Below are positions 25,529 through 37,159 of a DNA stretch of 64,000 nt, in pieces. The DNA is from Epiperipatus broadwayi (Eukaryota > Onychophora > Udeonychophora > Euonychophora > Peripatidae). Under the pieces are notes generated by a model that worked only from the letters and a program-made list of their open reading frames with translations, was not told the DNA's origin and made no database searches. Made by a program: the position numbers and the translations under genes. The number at the start of each line of letters is the position of its first letter. Within the stretch, counting starts at the first letter, position 1. Location of the stretch: assembly GCA_028023455.1 (NCBI GenBank), contig JAQFVV010012396.1:10704085-10768084 (forward strand), given 5' to 3'.

Positions 25529-25910
25529 AATATATTTGTTAAATAATATAGGTGCTATTGCACCTGACCGCAAAGCTACTTTTTACTCAAAAACAAAATA
25601 AAATTATATTACTCTGCTAGCACTTTCAAGAGACGTGCTCTCATCTTCATAGCTCTGAATGAAGTAATTATGTGCAATTTATGCAAAGTTCAAAAGTTAA
25701 TTACTCATTTTTTTTGAGATTGCGAAGCATGTGTCTTTGTGGTTAATTAACTTTTGAACTTTGTATATAATTGCTTCACTCAGAGCTATGAAGATGAGAG
25801 CATGTTTCTTGAAAGCGCTTGCAAAGTAATATAATTTTATTTTGTTTTTAAGTAAAAAGTAGCTTTGCGGTCAGGTGCAATAGCACCTATATTATTTTAC
25901 AAATATATTT
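25529..25910. mobile_element. Fold-back element, about 170-bp arms
   Basis: The left arm (25529-25711) contains AGGTGCTATTGCACCTGACC and CTCATCTTCATAGCTCTGA. The right arm (25741-25910) is its inverted copy with only scattered changes, around a loop of about 30 bp. The arms end in AATATATTTGT and its inverse. It has no coding capacity. This is a young-looking fold-back MITE whose transcript would be one long hairpin. Confidence 0.85.
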
Positions 25911-27081
25911 TCGCACACAAAGTTTTCGATTTGGGTTTGAATTATAACTTGGAAATAAAAAATGAAATTGAACCATATTCAGATAAATTGGGAAATTGAC
26001 TTACTTATCAAAGCAATTTAAATTAATACTTTGAATATTGGAAATGCAGATTATCAATCACTAATTACTAACTGTAATGTGCAGCTTAAAAAGATTAATT
26101 GTTCTTTTCTTATTGAATAAAGTTATATTCATTTCTTGCAGTATTTTAAATCTAATGATTTTTTATGTCAACTTTTTTTTGATATTTTAATTGATATTTT
26201 TAGTAGAATAAATATAACAAAATCAGCTTGTAAAGTTGAAAAAACTATGATATTAAAAAGAGAATTATATAATCAAAACCAAGCTAATCTGATTAAATAC
26301 GGTTGGGAAAAAAAATTGGGAACCATATCAAAACAAAATTTAACAATTATTCTGATCAGAATAATGTAGATTTTTAATAAAGTGATTAAAATTAAGATTT
26401 TTAAATTATGCTTAATAAAAGCAAATAAACAAAATAAAGTTAATCACAATAACATTCGAAATTCTGGAAATTTTTTGCGGAATTGTCTGAGTTTTATTTT
26501 ACGGACTAAAATATTTTGATAGCAAGAGAAATTCCTTAATTAAAAAAAAAAATTATATTTCTTCATCATAGCATTTGAATTATTAAAATTGTTGAGCACT
26601 ATATTTTCAATTTGCATGACTGAATATTTTAAATTTAATATTAAACAATATATTAAGTTATACAGTAATAAGTTTTGGGAGTTCTAAACTTGACACTTGG
26701 TGTAAATCAAAAAATGAAATATTACTGTCCAAAAGTCTAATGATATTTAAGTTACTTGTCTCAGTTAATATAATTATTAGAAGATATTGTATTCTTCACA
26801 TAAGAAATCTAACTGTTCTGGAAATATAAGTGTTATTCATTATACTTTGAAATCTCAATATGGTAACTTTGTGTATTGTCTATAACTTATGTTTTTTTGC
26901 AAAAGATGTTGCGGAACAATTTTGGAAGAATTTAACCATTTAACTAGACTAATAAAGCAAATAGAACTGAATTATTATAAAGTCTTAGTAAAATATAAAC
27001 TGAATTGCTTTACTTATAATATGGGAATTCTCACATTCCGGGAAAGCAGACCCTAATTGACTTAAGATATCTTAAGAATTG
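25911..27081. other. AT-rich sequence, nothing recognised
   Basis: The 77-codon plus-strand frame at 26136-26369 has no recognisable motif. No repeat is visible. Confidence 0.35.
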
Positions 27082-27257
27082 CCTAGACGGTTTGATGCAG
27101 TGATAAAGTATCTGTCTTGTGATTGGGATATTCCAGGATCGATTCTGGGTTCACAGTTCTGGCATTCAAACTTCTTATGAACCCCCAAACAGTAAAGCTA
27201 TGAGCATTTTTTTTTTTGCCTTGTGTGGTTTAATGAGTCATATGCCTTTTTTTTTAA
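27082..27257 (+). mobile_element. tRNA-derived SINE with target-site duplication
   Basis: The body begins with a tRNA-like head. The A-box-like TGATGCAGTGATAAAG starts near 27093 and the B-box-like GGATCGATTCTGG lies near 27137. This is the RNA polymerase III promoter pair of tRNA-derived SINEs. An unrelated tail follows and ends in a T-rich run (about 27247-27256). Imperfect direct repeats flank it: CTTAAGAATTG at 27071-27081 and CCTAAGAATTG at 27258-27268. The head is too degenerate to be a working tRNA gene. Confidence 0.75.
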
Positions 27258-27268
27258 CCTAAGAATTG

Positions 27269-28999
27269 TAAATGTCAATACAGATTTTTAGTTGTGAAGT
27301 ATTTATTATAGATGAGTTTACCTGAAGGTTTGTGATGGTTTCCTTTTTGTGTAAACCTGACATACGAAAATTCATATTTATTTTTAAAATACGTAGCATG
27401 TACAAAATTTTTAGAAATTATACAAAATATTTGAAATTCAACATACTCTGTCAGATGCTACTTTTAGGCTAGCAATATTTTACATGTAAATACTAAAGGA
27501 ATCAATTTTATATGTGAAAGATAACTGCGGATAACAATAAACATTGCTTGAACATGAGTACCATCTGATCCTTTAAAGGATAAATGTTACTTCATCAAAG
27601 GCAAAATATTGTTTCTGATGCTTTCAGTCTTTTGAATCTTGTCTTTGTATTTTTTCCATATTATTTTTTTCAGTCACTTAAGTTAATATAGTATCAGTGA
27701 AATGTGTGTTTGTGTAACCCTTATTTTTATCCTTTAGTTATATGCACCACAAATCTGATTCCAGTCTTTTCTCTTTCTTTTTTTGTACAGAAATTTTCGG
27801 CTTTAAGAAAGTAATGGCAGGGATAATTTCTCAATTGTGAATTTTATGAAACAGCATAACCAATAATGAATCATTATGGAAAAGAATTTGTAACAAGTAT
27901 CCTATTAGAGACTGGAAAAATGATCTAGAAAGTAGTTTAAAAATAATTGTGCCTTTTATACTTTGGCTCAGTCACTGATCTTGATGAATCACTCACCAAA
28001 GAAATAGATATAATTATAAAATTAATGATGTTTGATAAAATAGAAAGTAATGATAGCCAGAAAAGTAGGTAATTTAAATGTAATTTTTCTAAATATAGAT
28101 ATATAAAATGAGCAATCTTTATTTGATGTGAATTATTCAAGATATAAATAGCTTACATTTGCAATTAAGAAGCTATTAAGATTTAAGAGTGATTAGCTGC
28201 CATTAATAAAACTTACAGTTCAGAAGAAGAATTTTTAATTGAACAAGTAGTTGGGTACAAGTTTTTTGAATAGTTATATTGGGTGTAAGCAGGTTACATT
28301 ATATTAATTTGCTGTAGGTCTAATGTGATATCTTTGCAGATTTCCTGAATGTATCAATGAAATGCTAATAATATTAAAAGATGATTTGTGCAATGGTATC
28401 TGTGTCAGTTTTATCAATACTTATTTTTCAATATTGGTTTCAGAGTTCAGAAAAATAAAAGCCTTTTATTTTTTGCTGGATAGTTATTACATCAATCTAT
28501 TAGAAGATTGAATTTTTTCTTCTTATTTAATACACATCTTAGTAAGAACAGTAAACTTTGGCCTAAATTTTTTGGAATTAATAATATTGATGCTATAAAC
28601 TCAAATAAACTTACTGTTAAGATTTTGCTTAACCTATAAATTAACCATCATGAAAACTTTATTTAAGCAGAAAAGCATTATAAAGGAATTTGGATACATT
28701 CATACTCTAAAAGAAAGTATATAATGGGTTAAAGTCAGTATGCAAAATAGTTTATATTACAAAAGCACATACAATTGGCATTTGTATGTGTTTTTGTTAA
28801 TATAAAAATTTCGTAGACTAACATACTCCAAAAATTAATAATTGCACAAAGAATGAAATTTTATTCCAAACACATTGACTTGAACCCAGTGCTTGCCGTC
28901 TGCAAACTTTTGCTACTTATACTAAATTTTAACAATTGCTAAATATTAAAAGTTGTAATTTGGAATTTTAAAATTAGTATATTACTTAAGGCCTGGGAT
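27269..28999. other. AT-rich sequence, no clear feature
   Basis: Possible unrecognisable 5' parts of the LINE relic that follows. No motif can be pointed to. Confidence 0.35.
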
Positions 29000-30450
29000 T
29001 TTTTTAAAGAGTGTTTTATGGATACATTAAGTCTGCTTGTTGGATTTCTACTGAAAAGAAGAATCCTGTCAAGGATTCTAATTATTAATTATTTGATTAA
29101 AAGGAAAATGGTGTTTTATATTTTGGATACAAAGGAGTATAAACAACTACCAAGAAGACTTAAAAGTGATTAATGAACTAAAACTGCAAAAGATATATGG
29201 TCATTCACTAGTCATGGTCACTAGTTGGGGGGTTTTTTTTTTGATGCTCTGAAAACAATGTTTAAAATTTTAAAAATTATATAATCCATTCAATTATTTT
29301 ATGATAATATTTTGAACAGAAGGATAAAATATTTTAGTAATTTTTGGAATAATGATATAAGAATTGAAATAATTCCAGATTATGAAATATGGTAGTGATT
29401 TGTTATCTTCATAAGTATTGGAATATTTTAAGAGTATACTGAGTAATGATGTTATGCTAGCTGCTTTTAAGCATTTCTATTATTCCAATTTATAAAAATA
29501 AAGGGGATAGAAAAAACTGTAAATTATCATGAAATGTTATTGTTATCCACAACATTAAAAAACTTTTTGTATAGGTTCCAGTTATAGATGAATCATTTTT
29601 AGAGAACAAGAAGGATCATAGAAATGTTATGCAAATCCAAGAAAGATTAGAAATAAAAATGCCATTTATATATTGCTTTTGATTTGATTAAGGCAGTTGA
29701 TTTATTTAATTTTATAAGTTTGTCAAAATATTTAAAATTAACTGTTTGTCCATTGAAGACGATTTGTATTGTAACAACTTCTATATAATGGAATGAGATA
29801 ATAATACTATTATTATTATTATTGCTGGTTGAAACAGATATTTGAAATGAAAACTGGTATTAAACAAGCATGTAAAATTCCATCTTTGTTTACTATTTTT
29901 ATGTCAATAATTTTTGAAACAATTCATAGGTAGCTTTTGGAAGTAATGAAACATAGATATGATGTTGCAGTAATTTCAGAAATTCATCTTTTTGGCTTTT
30001 ACATTTACAGTATATTGATGTTTGTACTACTTTTGTCAATTCAAAGGATGATCTAAAGAATGTGCTTAATGTTTTAAATGAAACTTGTAAGACTTTAGTA
30101 ATTAATATTTAAAAAAACTCATATGCTTTATAAGCAGTGATGGAAAAAAAATTTCAATAATATTTAGATTAGATGATTATCAACTTATTGAAAATTAATT
30201 TAAATATCTTGGTGTCTTTTAGATATTTGAGGTATGACACAGATTCCATGATACTGCTATTATTTAAAAAGATGAAAGATAGGGTATTTCATCACATTGA
30301 TGTAATTATTGTTGTTAAATTAAATGCACATAGAACTGCTATTTTGTCCAATTTATTGTATGAAAGTAAGACTTGGATCCACTTAACTTAACATAAAGGC
30401 ATTAAAAAAAATTCATTTAAGGATATCAATAAGATTCTAAAAATATATGC
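29000..30450 (+). pseudogene. Non-LTR retrotransposon (LINE) reverse transcriptase relic
   Basis: Plus-strand landmarks appear in order, with frame changes. IPIYKNKGD-like text lies near 29490 (the LIPIxKxGD motif upstream of RT). AFDLIKAVDLFNF near 29680-29715 corresponds to FxDxxKAFDxVN. YIDVCTTFVNSKDDLKNVL near 30010-30065 corresponds to the catalytic YxDD box, with the second aspartate lost. FKYLGV near 30205 and LSNLLYESKTW near 30345-30375 correspond to the conserved LLYGSETW of the thumb region. The order and spacing are those of LINE ORF2. Stops make it non-functional. Confidence 0.7.
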
Positions 30451-31182
30451 AGCAAAATTATAACACAGGTGTGATACTGTAAAGTCTATTGCAAACCATG
30501 TTTTTGTTAGTTTGTGTAAAGCTTTCATAGTAGAGCCAAATCCTATTTATATAGATTATCCTAATGATATTTTAAAGAAATGCAATATTATTTTCTTTAA
30601 GAAATATGGCTCAAGTTAGAATACAATGGAGAGTTATTATTATGAAAGATAATAAAAATTTTCAAACAGCAAAGTTTCCTGTAGATAGTGTAAAATTCAT
30701 CTTCAATGTTTTTATTTTATCTATTTCTTTTTTTCTTATGAGAGATGACCATAGTCATTTATGAATGCTGATTCAAAGCTAAATAATATGGAATGAAAAA
30801 GAAGCAAAAGGATATCTTTCATTTATTAGCAATAAACTAACTTTATTTTTTTATTATACTGATCAAAATTGAATGAAAATATCTTATTTTCATTAATTTA
30901 TAGCAAAATAAACTTTATTAATTACAAATCCATTAGTCAAAATATTACTAGCATTATGAAGTTTAAATAATATATGTCTTATAAAAAGCACAATGCCATG
31001 TAAATACAATCATTCAAAGAAAAAGTGTTATACACCACAGCTACAAAGATTTATAATTTTTTTGACTTGTGCATAAAAAAAAGTTTCACAAACCATGTAG
31101 GTTAAAAAAATGATTCATCAATCATTACTCAATTTGTAAAAAAAATTGTTTAATCATTTCAACAAATATTTATATTATTTTA
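30451..31182. other. AT-rich sequence, nothing clear
   Basis: The first 150 bases continue LINE-tail-like text. The rest shows no feature. Confidence 0.35.
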
Positions 31183-31560
31183 AAAAGAGAAAGGCTTTAA
31201 CCTTTTTTCACACATGCCTTAAATATTTGTATAATAGCCAACAATGTAGATTTGACTATAGAGGGACCTGTCAAACCTCAACACATGATAGAGATTTTAT
31301 AAAAGATAAGAGGGGCTATCTTATCTTTAACCTAAATTCTTATTTATATAGGCCAATCTGAAGCATCTTGATTTGAGAGACTGAAGATTGGCCTATATAA
31401 ATAAATTTAAGTTAAAGATAAGACAGCTGCCCTTATCTTTATAAAGTCTCTATCATATGTTGAGGTTTAAGAGGTCCCTCTACAGTCAAAAGCTACATCG
31501 TTTGACTATTATACAAACATTTAAGGTGCATGTGAATAAAGGTTAAAGTCTTTCTTTTTC
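31183..31560. mobile_element. Fold-back element, about 170-bp arms
   Basis: The left arm (31183-31354) contains AGAGGGACCTGTCAAACCTC and AGATTTTATAAAAGATAAG. The right arm (31383-31560) is its inverse, with AGATTGGCCTATATAAATAA and TATGTTGAGGTTTAAGAGG. The loop is about 30 bp. No coding capacity. Not obviously related to the fold-backs at 4738 or 25529. Confidence 0.8.
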
Positions 31561-32980
31561 TAATTACATACTTAAATATGTGCTTAATAAATAACCAGAA
31601 CGTTATATTATTTTAATATATTTTTTAATTATTAATGCTAAATGTTTATGGTATCTTTATAATTTTATTTTACTATTTTTTTTTCTATGCTTTTTTAAAT
31701 CCTCCTCAGATTTTAGTATAGAAGTTTGTAGTTACATTCAGTGATTAAAATTATATTATTAACTATTTTCATTTAATATTATCATGAACCAATAATCAAT
31801 AATTAATAAAGCAAGTTTTATATAACATGACATTGCTTTTATAAGCTTGTATTTACAAAAATATAGTACAGAGAGCATATCAATAGCTCAAACAAGCTCT
31901 TAATTGATAAGTGCTGTAAAAGAAAATATCTAAAATCTCAATCCGGAATACTCTTATCTCCAGACCAATTTTACTTATCAAGATTAGTAAAATCAAATTA
32001 TTTGTTAAATTAGTTATTGATAAATTACTGAATTATATTTTATATTTATAATATTTTTAAAATATTGTATTAAAGTACTGGATTTTAAGATTAGTTTTTA
32101 TTCTTCAATATGTGGACTTTCTGATCATAAAAAATATTACACTTAATCATATTTCATCTTTTACAATTTGAAAATAAGCTTTATATAAAATAAGATTTTA
32201 ATTTTTTTTGATTTGTTGTTAATGATTTTAAGATTTTGGGAAATGGTGATCATGTGATGTTTATTGATTTTGGGACTTCTGATGAAGGGGGCTTGTTGGA
32301 AATAAATTTTGTGAGCCTTTTATAGTTTATAATTCAGAATTTGATTGTTATATGTATTTATCATCTATTATTCTATTTTTTATAGAGTTTAGCTAGCATG
32401 CTTCAGTGCTCTCATTTTTATATAAGTAATATCATAATTATATATCTTTGATTTTTTTTGTTTAATAGTAGTTCAATATTAGTTGTTATTCATTAGATTT
32501 ATGTATATATACATACACACATGCATCAATATATTTCAAAACTAAGCATCATATGACTTTACTTTGTATTAATCAATCTTCATTAGTTAGTAGTAAATTT
32601 TTCTCTCCCAATCTATTACTATCAAAATAGGTGTTGAATAATCACTGGACACAATATGGTATCACAATCAGATTTCTGTAACCAATTTCAAATTATGTGC
32701 CCTTCTGGTAGAAGTTCTGTATTTATTAAATATCTAGCTTTTACTTTTATTTTGCTATTCAATATCTTAAGATTTTGACATAAGCCAGTTTGCTAATACA
32801 GATCAGACATCTGATTATTGGATCAGCATTTATATTTTAGAGATAATATTTATGAGATAACTTCAAGTAACTTTAATTTTTGGAGAGAATGTTGTATATA
32901 TCAAAACTAAATATCACATGATTCATAGCTGAATATTTAATTTTGCATCTGATAATGGTGATTGCCATATATATATTCTA
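31561..32980. other. AT-rich sequence, no gene
   Basis: Near 32240-32330 a stretch with GGTGATCATGTGATGTTTA resembles the tail of repeat family 1, followed by CTGATGA. The rest shows nothing recognisable. Confidence 0.35.
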
Positions 32981-32989
32981 CAATTCACT

Positions 32990-32995
32990 TTTATT
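32990..32995 (-). promoter_or_regulatory. Candidate polyadenylation signal of the TMEM45-like gene
   Basis: AATAAA on the minus strand, about 140 bases past the stop codon. In DNA this AT-rich such hexamers are common by chance, so the assignment rests only on position. Confidence 0.3.
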
Positions 32996-33132
32996 AAATA
33001 CATAAATATGAATATTGGAATATATTTAAACTTTACAGTCTTTAATTAAAAGATCAGTTATTCATTATCAATATTTACATATTTATATTTTCTTTTTTTA
33101 TAGTCATAAGACAGCATGTTTTAAAGAAATAT

Positions 33133-33978
33133 TTACAAAACAGCTTCATCATCATTATTTACATTGTTCAGAAGTATTTGTTCCTCTTTAATTTCATGAT
33201 GATCATTAGTTAATCTATAATATTGTATTGTTTTTCTCTTTTTATGAATAAAATTATAAAAAACAAGTATAATAATTCCTGTGATAATCATAAAAAGGAA
33301 AGTCAGAGCATGATGGATAGCATAAATGAATATCATGATACCCATTTGATCTTTATCTTCTTGATCCCAAATAGGAAGAGATGGGAATAGATTAAAAATC
33401 ACAACCTCAATATGACAAAACCAACTACCATGAATGAAATTAAAATAAGCACGAGCTAAACTTAAGATTACACTATGACGATTTATCATTTCCAAAATAA
33501 GAAAAACAATCACAGCCACTATTGTGAATTTTAAGTAATTGTGCATTAGTCTTTCCATGCTGCTAGCTTCATTGTCTGTGTGAAATCCAAACATTAAAAG
33601 TTCAATTATGAATGCCAGCAATAGGGTTGCATAATCAAGTTTTGATGGTAATCCTATGTGACAATATTTAAAGATGTCGATTAATCCACTCATTGCAAAA
33701 AAGAATAAAAGTGCAATATGGTGAAGACTTTTTGAAAATTTTTCATGACTTTTTAGCAGAACCACTATTTCTAAAACAATATCAATAGTAGGACCAACAA
33801 TTTTTAGAATGCCTTCTAGAGAAATCTTTTTCAAACAGGGGCATGGAAATGATGCACTACTTTTAAACTGACTTTTTGTTTTTTTAGAAACGATGTATCG
33901 ATAAAAAATATTGATAAACCACCAAAAAGAAAATACCATTAATATCACTCCAGGAATGAAATGATTTGCAATTCGCAT
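33133..33978 (-). CDS. TMEM45-family (DUF716) multi-pass membrane protein
   Basis: This is an intact 281-residue frame; vertebrate TMEM45A/B are about 275. It is a multi-pass protein of internal membranes and the secretory/endosomal system, with no established enzymatic activity. Family marks in order are HFIPGVILMVFSFWW at residues 6-20 (the N-terminal H-x-x-PG...WW signature); FFFAMSGLIDI at 92-102; a helix at about 114-131 ending in FGFH; HGSWFCHIEVVIF at 183-195 (family G-[ST]-WFxQIGFVL); WDQED at 204-208; and IHHAL at 221-225. About seven hydrophobic segments lie at 8-28, 55-76, 86-104, 114-131, 149-165, 171-198 and 212-241. The cytosolic-type tail ends with EEQILL (265-270), an acidic dileucine-like sorting signal, and an acidic DDE patch. 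The start is the first ATG, placed directly before the HFIPG signature. All coding sequence is in one exon. A TTTTCAG acceptor upstream implies a 5'UTR intron. Confidence 0.88.
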   Translation of the reverse strand: MRIANHFIPGVILMVFSFWWFINIFYRYIVSKKTKSQFKSSASFPCPCLKKISLEGILKIVGPTIDIVLEIVVLLKSHEKFSKSLHHIALLFFFAMSGLIDIFKYCHIGLPSKLDYATLLLAFIIELLMFGFHTDNEASSMERLMHNYLKFTIVAVIVFLILEMINRHSVILSLARAYFNFIHGSWFCHIEVVIFNLFPSLPIWDQEDKDQMGIMIFIYAIHHALTFLFMIITGIIILVFYNFIHKKRKTIQYYRLTNDHHEIKEEQILLNNVNNDDEAVL

Positions 33979-34024
33979 GTTTCAATTGAAAAGATCTTGA
34001 AAAAATTTCAAATAGATATTGTTT

Positions 34025-34031
34025 CTGAAAA
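34025..34031 (-). promoter_or_regulatory. Candidate 3' splice acceptor upstream of the TMEM45-like start
   Basis: On the minus strand, a T-rich repeat (TTTATTTATTTATTTT) ends in CAG, and a 46-base leader then runs to the ATG at 33978. This looks like the acceptor of an intron in the 5' untranslated region, so the promoter would lie further right, possibly beyond 34100. Seen by eye only. Confidence 0.4.
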
Positions 34032-34790
34032 TAAATAAATAAATAAATATTAAATGTAAGAATAATAGTATGAATGTAGTTTAAAATTTACATATATATA
34101 TACAAACAATATGTAAATCTAATCTATGTAAATCCAGACTTATGTAAACACTTCTTGTAAATCTCAACTCTTATTGTTTCATGATAAGTGACTTATTTTG
34201 TGATATATTTTAATGTTGATTTTTATTTGTTAAAAATATTTTCATATTCTGCAACGTAAGCTAATAATTAACGTGCACTTAATATTTTATTTCAGAATGA
34301 GCTCAGTAGAGGGCGCTTCAATGTTTGATTTATGATTATGTGGGTGATAGGAAGGCGTAGAAAATATTAGGCATCTGTTAATTGAAAATAAATGCTTGAA
34401 AGCAGAAAAGGTACAAATAATGAAGTTGTGAAAGAATAAATATAAACTAAGTGATTATACAGAAAATGGGTTCTTGGTTTTTCTGTTGGGCTTGGGAAAA
34501 GATAAGGGGGATTTAGATATAAAGGCCATTGTGGAAATAGGATGGAGCATGATAGAAAAGAATCTGGGAAAACTTAGGGTGGGTAATGGAAAGGGAAGTT
34601 AAAGTGGCTAACAGGTTTCTCTGGGCTTAGTTGCTGAGAGATTCCTGACACCGTATAAGAAGTTACAGTGCATCACATCATATTTATTTTGAGAAAAACT
34701 TTTTACACTTACACATATACTGTTAAAACAAAAAAGAGGATTGTTTTTTTGTGGAAAAATAAAAAGATCCAATTTTAATTATAAAGATAA
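34032..34790. other. Upstream region of the TMEM45-like gene, no motif assigned
   Basis: AT-rich, with a more complex stretch at about 34300-34650. It would hold the intron, first exon and promoter of the minus-strand gene if the acceptor is real. I cannot identify a TATA box or initiator with confidence. Confidence 0.3.
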
Positions 34791-35841
34791 TTTTTTTTTT
34801 TAATCAAGAAATTTTATTGTGAGCTCAAAGAATTACATTATAGCATAACAGAGTTATGTTGTTAACATAACCCAATACCAATGGTTTGGGCATAAAAAAA
34901 ATCAACTGTTCAATCACAAATTGTCCATTGTTACAAGGCTCCATGTAGCATTGTAGATGTATGTTGGAACTAATTTTTCATCTCTGTTTCTGATGGCCTG
35001 AAGTTTTGCCAGAAGTAATTTCTTATGGTCAACTAAGGTATGGCCATAAATGAGAGTGCACCTAGTTGACCAATAGGCAAACAGCAGAAAGGTTATGATT
35101 TTTATGGATGGAAAGATCCCATTAGATATGCTAGAAATCAGTCTGGTGAGAAGAGGCACTCTAGTTTTGTATATGGATGCAATAAAGTCTCTGTCCCATT
35201 GGAGTGAGGTATAATGGCTCAGAATATGTATCATTGTGTCATCATCCTGTTTACATAAAGGGCAGACCAGGTCCAAACACGAGAACCCACTATGATAGAC
35301 CAGAAAATGGCATGTGGGGCAGAGCACTCAGGTTTAATTTAATCAAGAAATCAAAAAATTTTGGTTTGAGATGCCACTGTTTAAACTTTTTAATGATTGA
35401 ATGATTAGGAAGGGTTAGCAGTGATGGGATTGTTTGGGGGATTTCTTCATTAATTAGGTGGTATGCATCCCAGTACATAATTTTCTGTGAGTTAACCTGA
35501 ATAGGTAGAGGGATAAATTTTGAAATATTTAACAATAAGGATAACAAACAATTTCTCACGGGAGGAGGCAGGGTGTCTGTAGGACATACAGATGTAAAGC
35601 ATGATGCTTCCGGAAAATGGCAAGATAGGTTAAAGATGGTGTTATGTGTACACTGGAAACAAAAGGTTGAAACAGAGTGCAATGATTGCTCATTGAGTTT
35701 TATGTGCCTATGGAGACCCCTCAGGCTAATGGCCACGGTCTTGTCCTTCCACATAAGTCTTGCATATAGTGAATTTATCTTTCTAATGAATCTTTGGGAA
35801 AAATTAATAATCGGCATATAATAAGAGATCCTTGGGAACAC
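34791..35841 (-). pseudogene. LINE ORF2 C-terminal fragment with 3' poly-A
   Basis: Two overlapping minus-strand frames (35290-35841, 183 codons; 34914-35327, 137 codons) form one protein tail split by a frameshift near 35300. The first contains INFSQRFIRKINSLYARLMW, which resembles the post-RT region where LINE proteins have a hydrophobic FLW-type motif. The second contains CPLCKQDDDTMIHILSH, the C-terminal CxxC...HxxxxC knuckle of many LINE ORF2 proteins, with Y in place of the last cysteine. A T-run at 34791-34801 on plus is the poly-A tail. The right end near 35866 is an ordinary 5' truncation. This is less decayed than the other LINE relics here, so a more recent insertion. Confidence 0.7.
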
Positions 35842-35866
35842 CAGCTAAAGTAATGAGCAGTTGAAT

Positions 35867-37159
35867 AACAGAAAAAAAAAACACCTTGAGTTTTTGTTAA
35901 ACTCCTATTTTTATATCCCAGCATTCTACCCAAACAAATATTTGCTCTATAATATATGGAAATTTTTTATATTTTTTGTAATTACAGTTTTTTAGATTTC
36001 ATTATTTCCATTAATAAAGATATTTAACAATTAAAATTTTATCTCTTGAATAGTATTATTTTATATTTTTCATTTATAGTTACTTTAGGTATGAGGTTTT
36101 CTTAATAATAAACTGTTATATGATCAGACTATACAAACAGAAGTTATTGTGATTTATTGTTTTTAATATGTTAATCCTTAAAAGCTTACTTTCAATTTTC
36201 TTGTCCGTGAATCATTTACATTTTATTCTTTAATATTTTTTTACTAACATGAATTGTAAACTATTTTGATTTGTTTACATTTTTTAATATTTATTTGTTT
36301 TTTATTAAAATTCATTTTTTAATTTGTTAGTCATTATCAATTTTATATTGTTAAAGGTTGAAATTGACAAATAGACCCTATCAAAATTTTTCAATGAACA
36401 CAAAAAAGAAAGAGTAAGAATTTATTGAATCATATTTTTTAAATTTTAGTTTATGGCATTTTTATTATATTAATCTTTTGCTTTTGTTTTAAAACAAAAT
36501 AATTGACAGGTTAATTGCCCAGGAAGTTGTTAAGTACCAGAAATGATAGGCCACCTTGGATGATCCAGATATCTTTAGCTATTGTCTTTTGAGAGCAATT
36601 ATTTCGTTATAAAATCAATTATTTAAACGATTTCCAGAAATTCATTTTCAAAAATTTTTAAAATGACATGTCCTAAAAATTAAAACGTTATTAGCATTTT
36701 TAGAATTTACCTATTTATGATAAAATAGAATCACTTTATAACAAATTACCAAAAAATTGTAAAAAAAAAAGTATTTTTATGTTTGTAATAACAAATTAGT
36801 TTACTTATTTTGCAAAACGTATGCAACCTTGATCATTGTCTTATAAGATTCAAAGAGATTTTTTTAAAAAAATCTGATGTTTAAGAGAAAGCATGTCTTA
36901 GTAAAAAAATATATTAAGATTTGGATATTTAGAATTTACAAAGTAACATTAGGATTACATAGTCACTTTAATAATTATTTTGATGAAAGATTATTTTAGT
37001 CTAATATTTCATTTTATCACAATAAATTATTTGTCATTTTATGACAACTATTTTTTTCATTTCAAAAAGCAAATAGCACTTTTAATATTTTTTCAGTTAT
37101 TTTTCTAAACCATATATATATATGTAAACATTAAAAGCCTAAAACTAAACTAGTTAATA
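35867..37159. other. AT-rich sequence, nothing recognised
   Basis: No gene or repeat is visible between the LINE fragment and the Penelope-like element. Confidence 0.4.

Noticed and set aside
35204-35821. Plus-strand frames of 66 and 82 codons
   Set aside because: They are antisense to the LINE ORF2 tail, which has the recognisable motifs.
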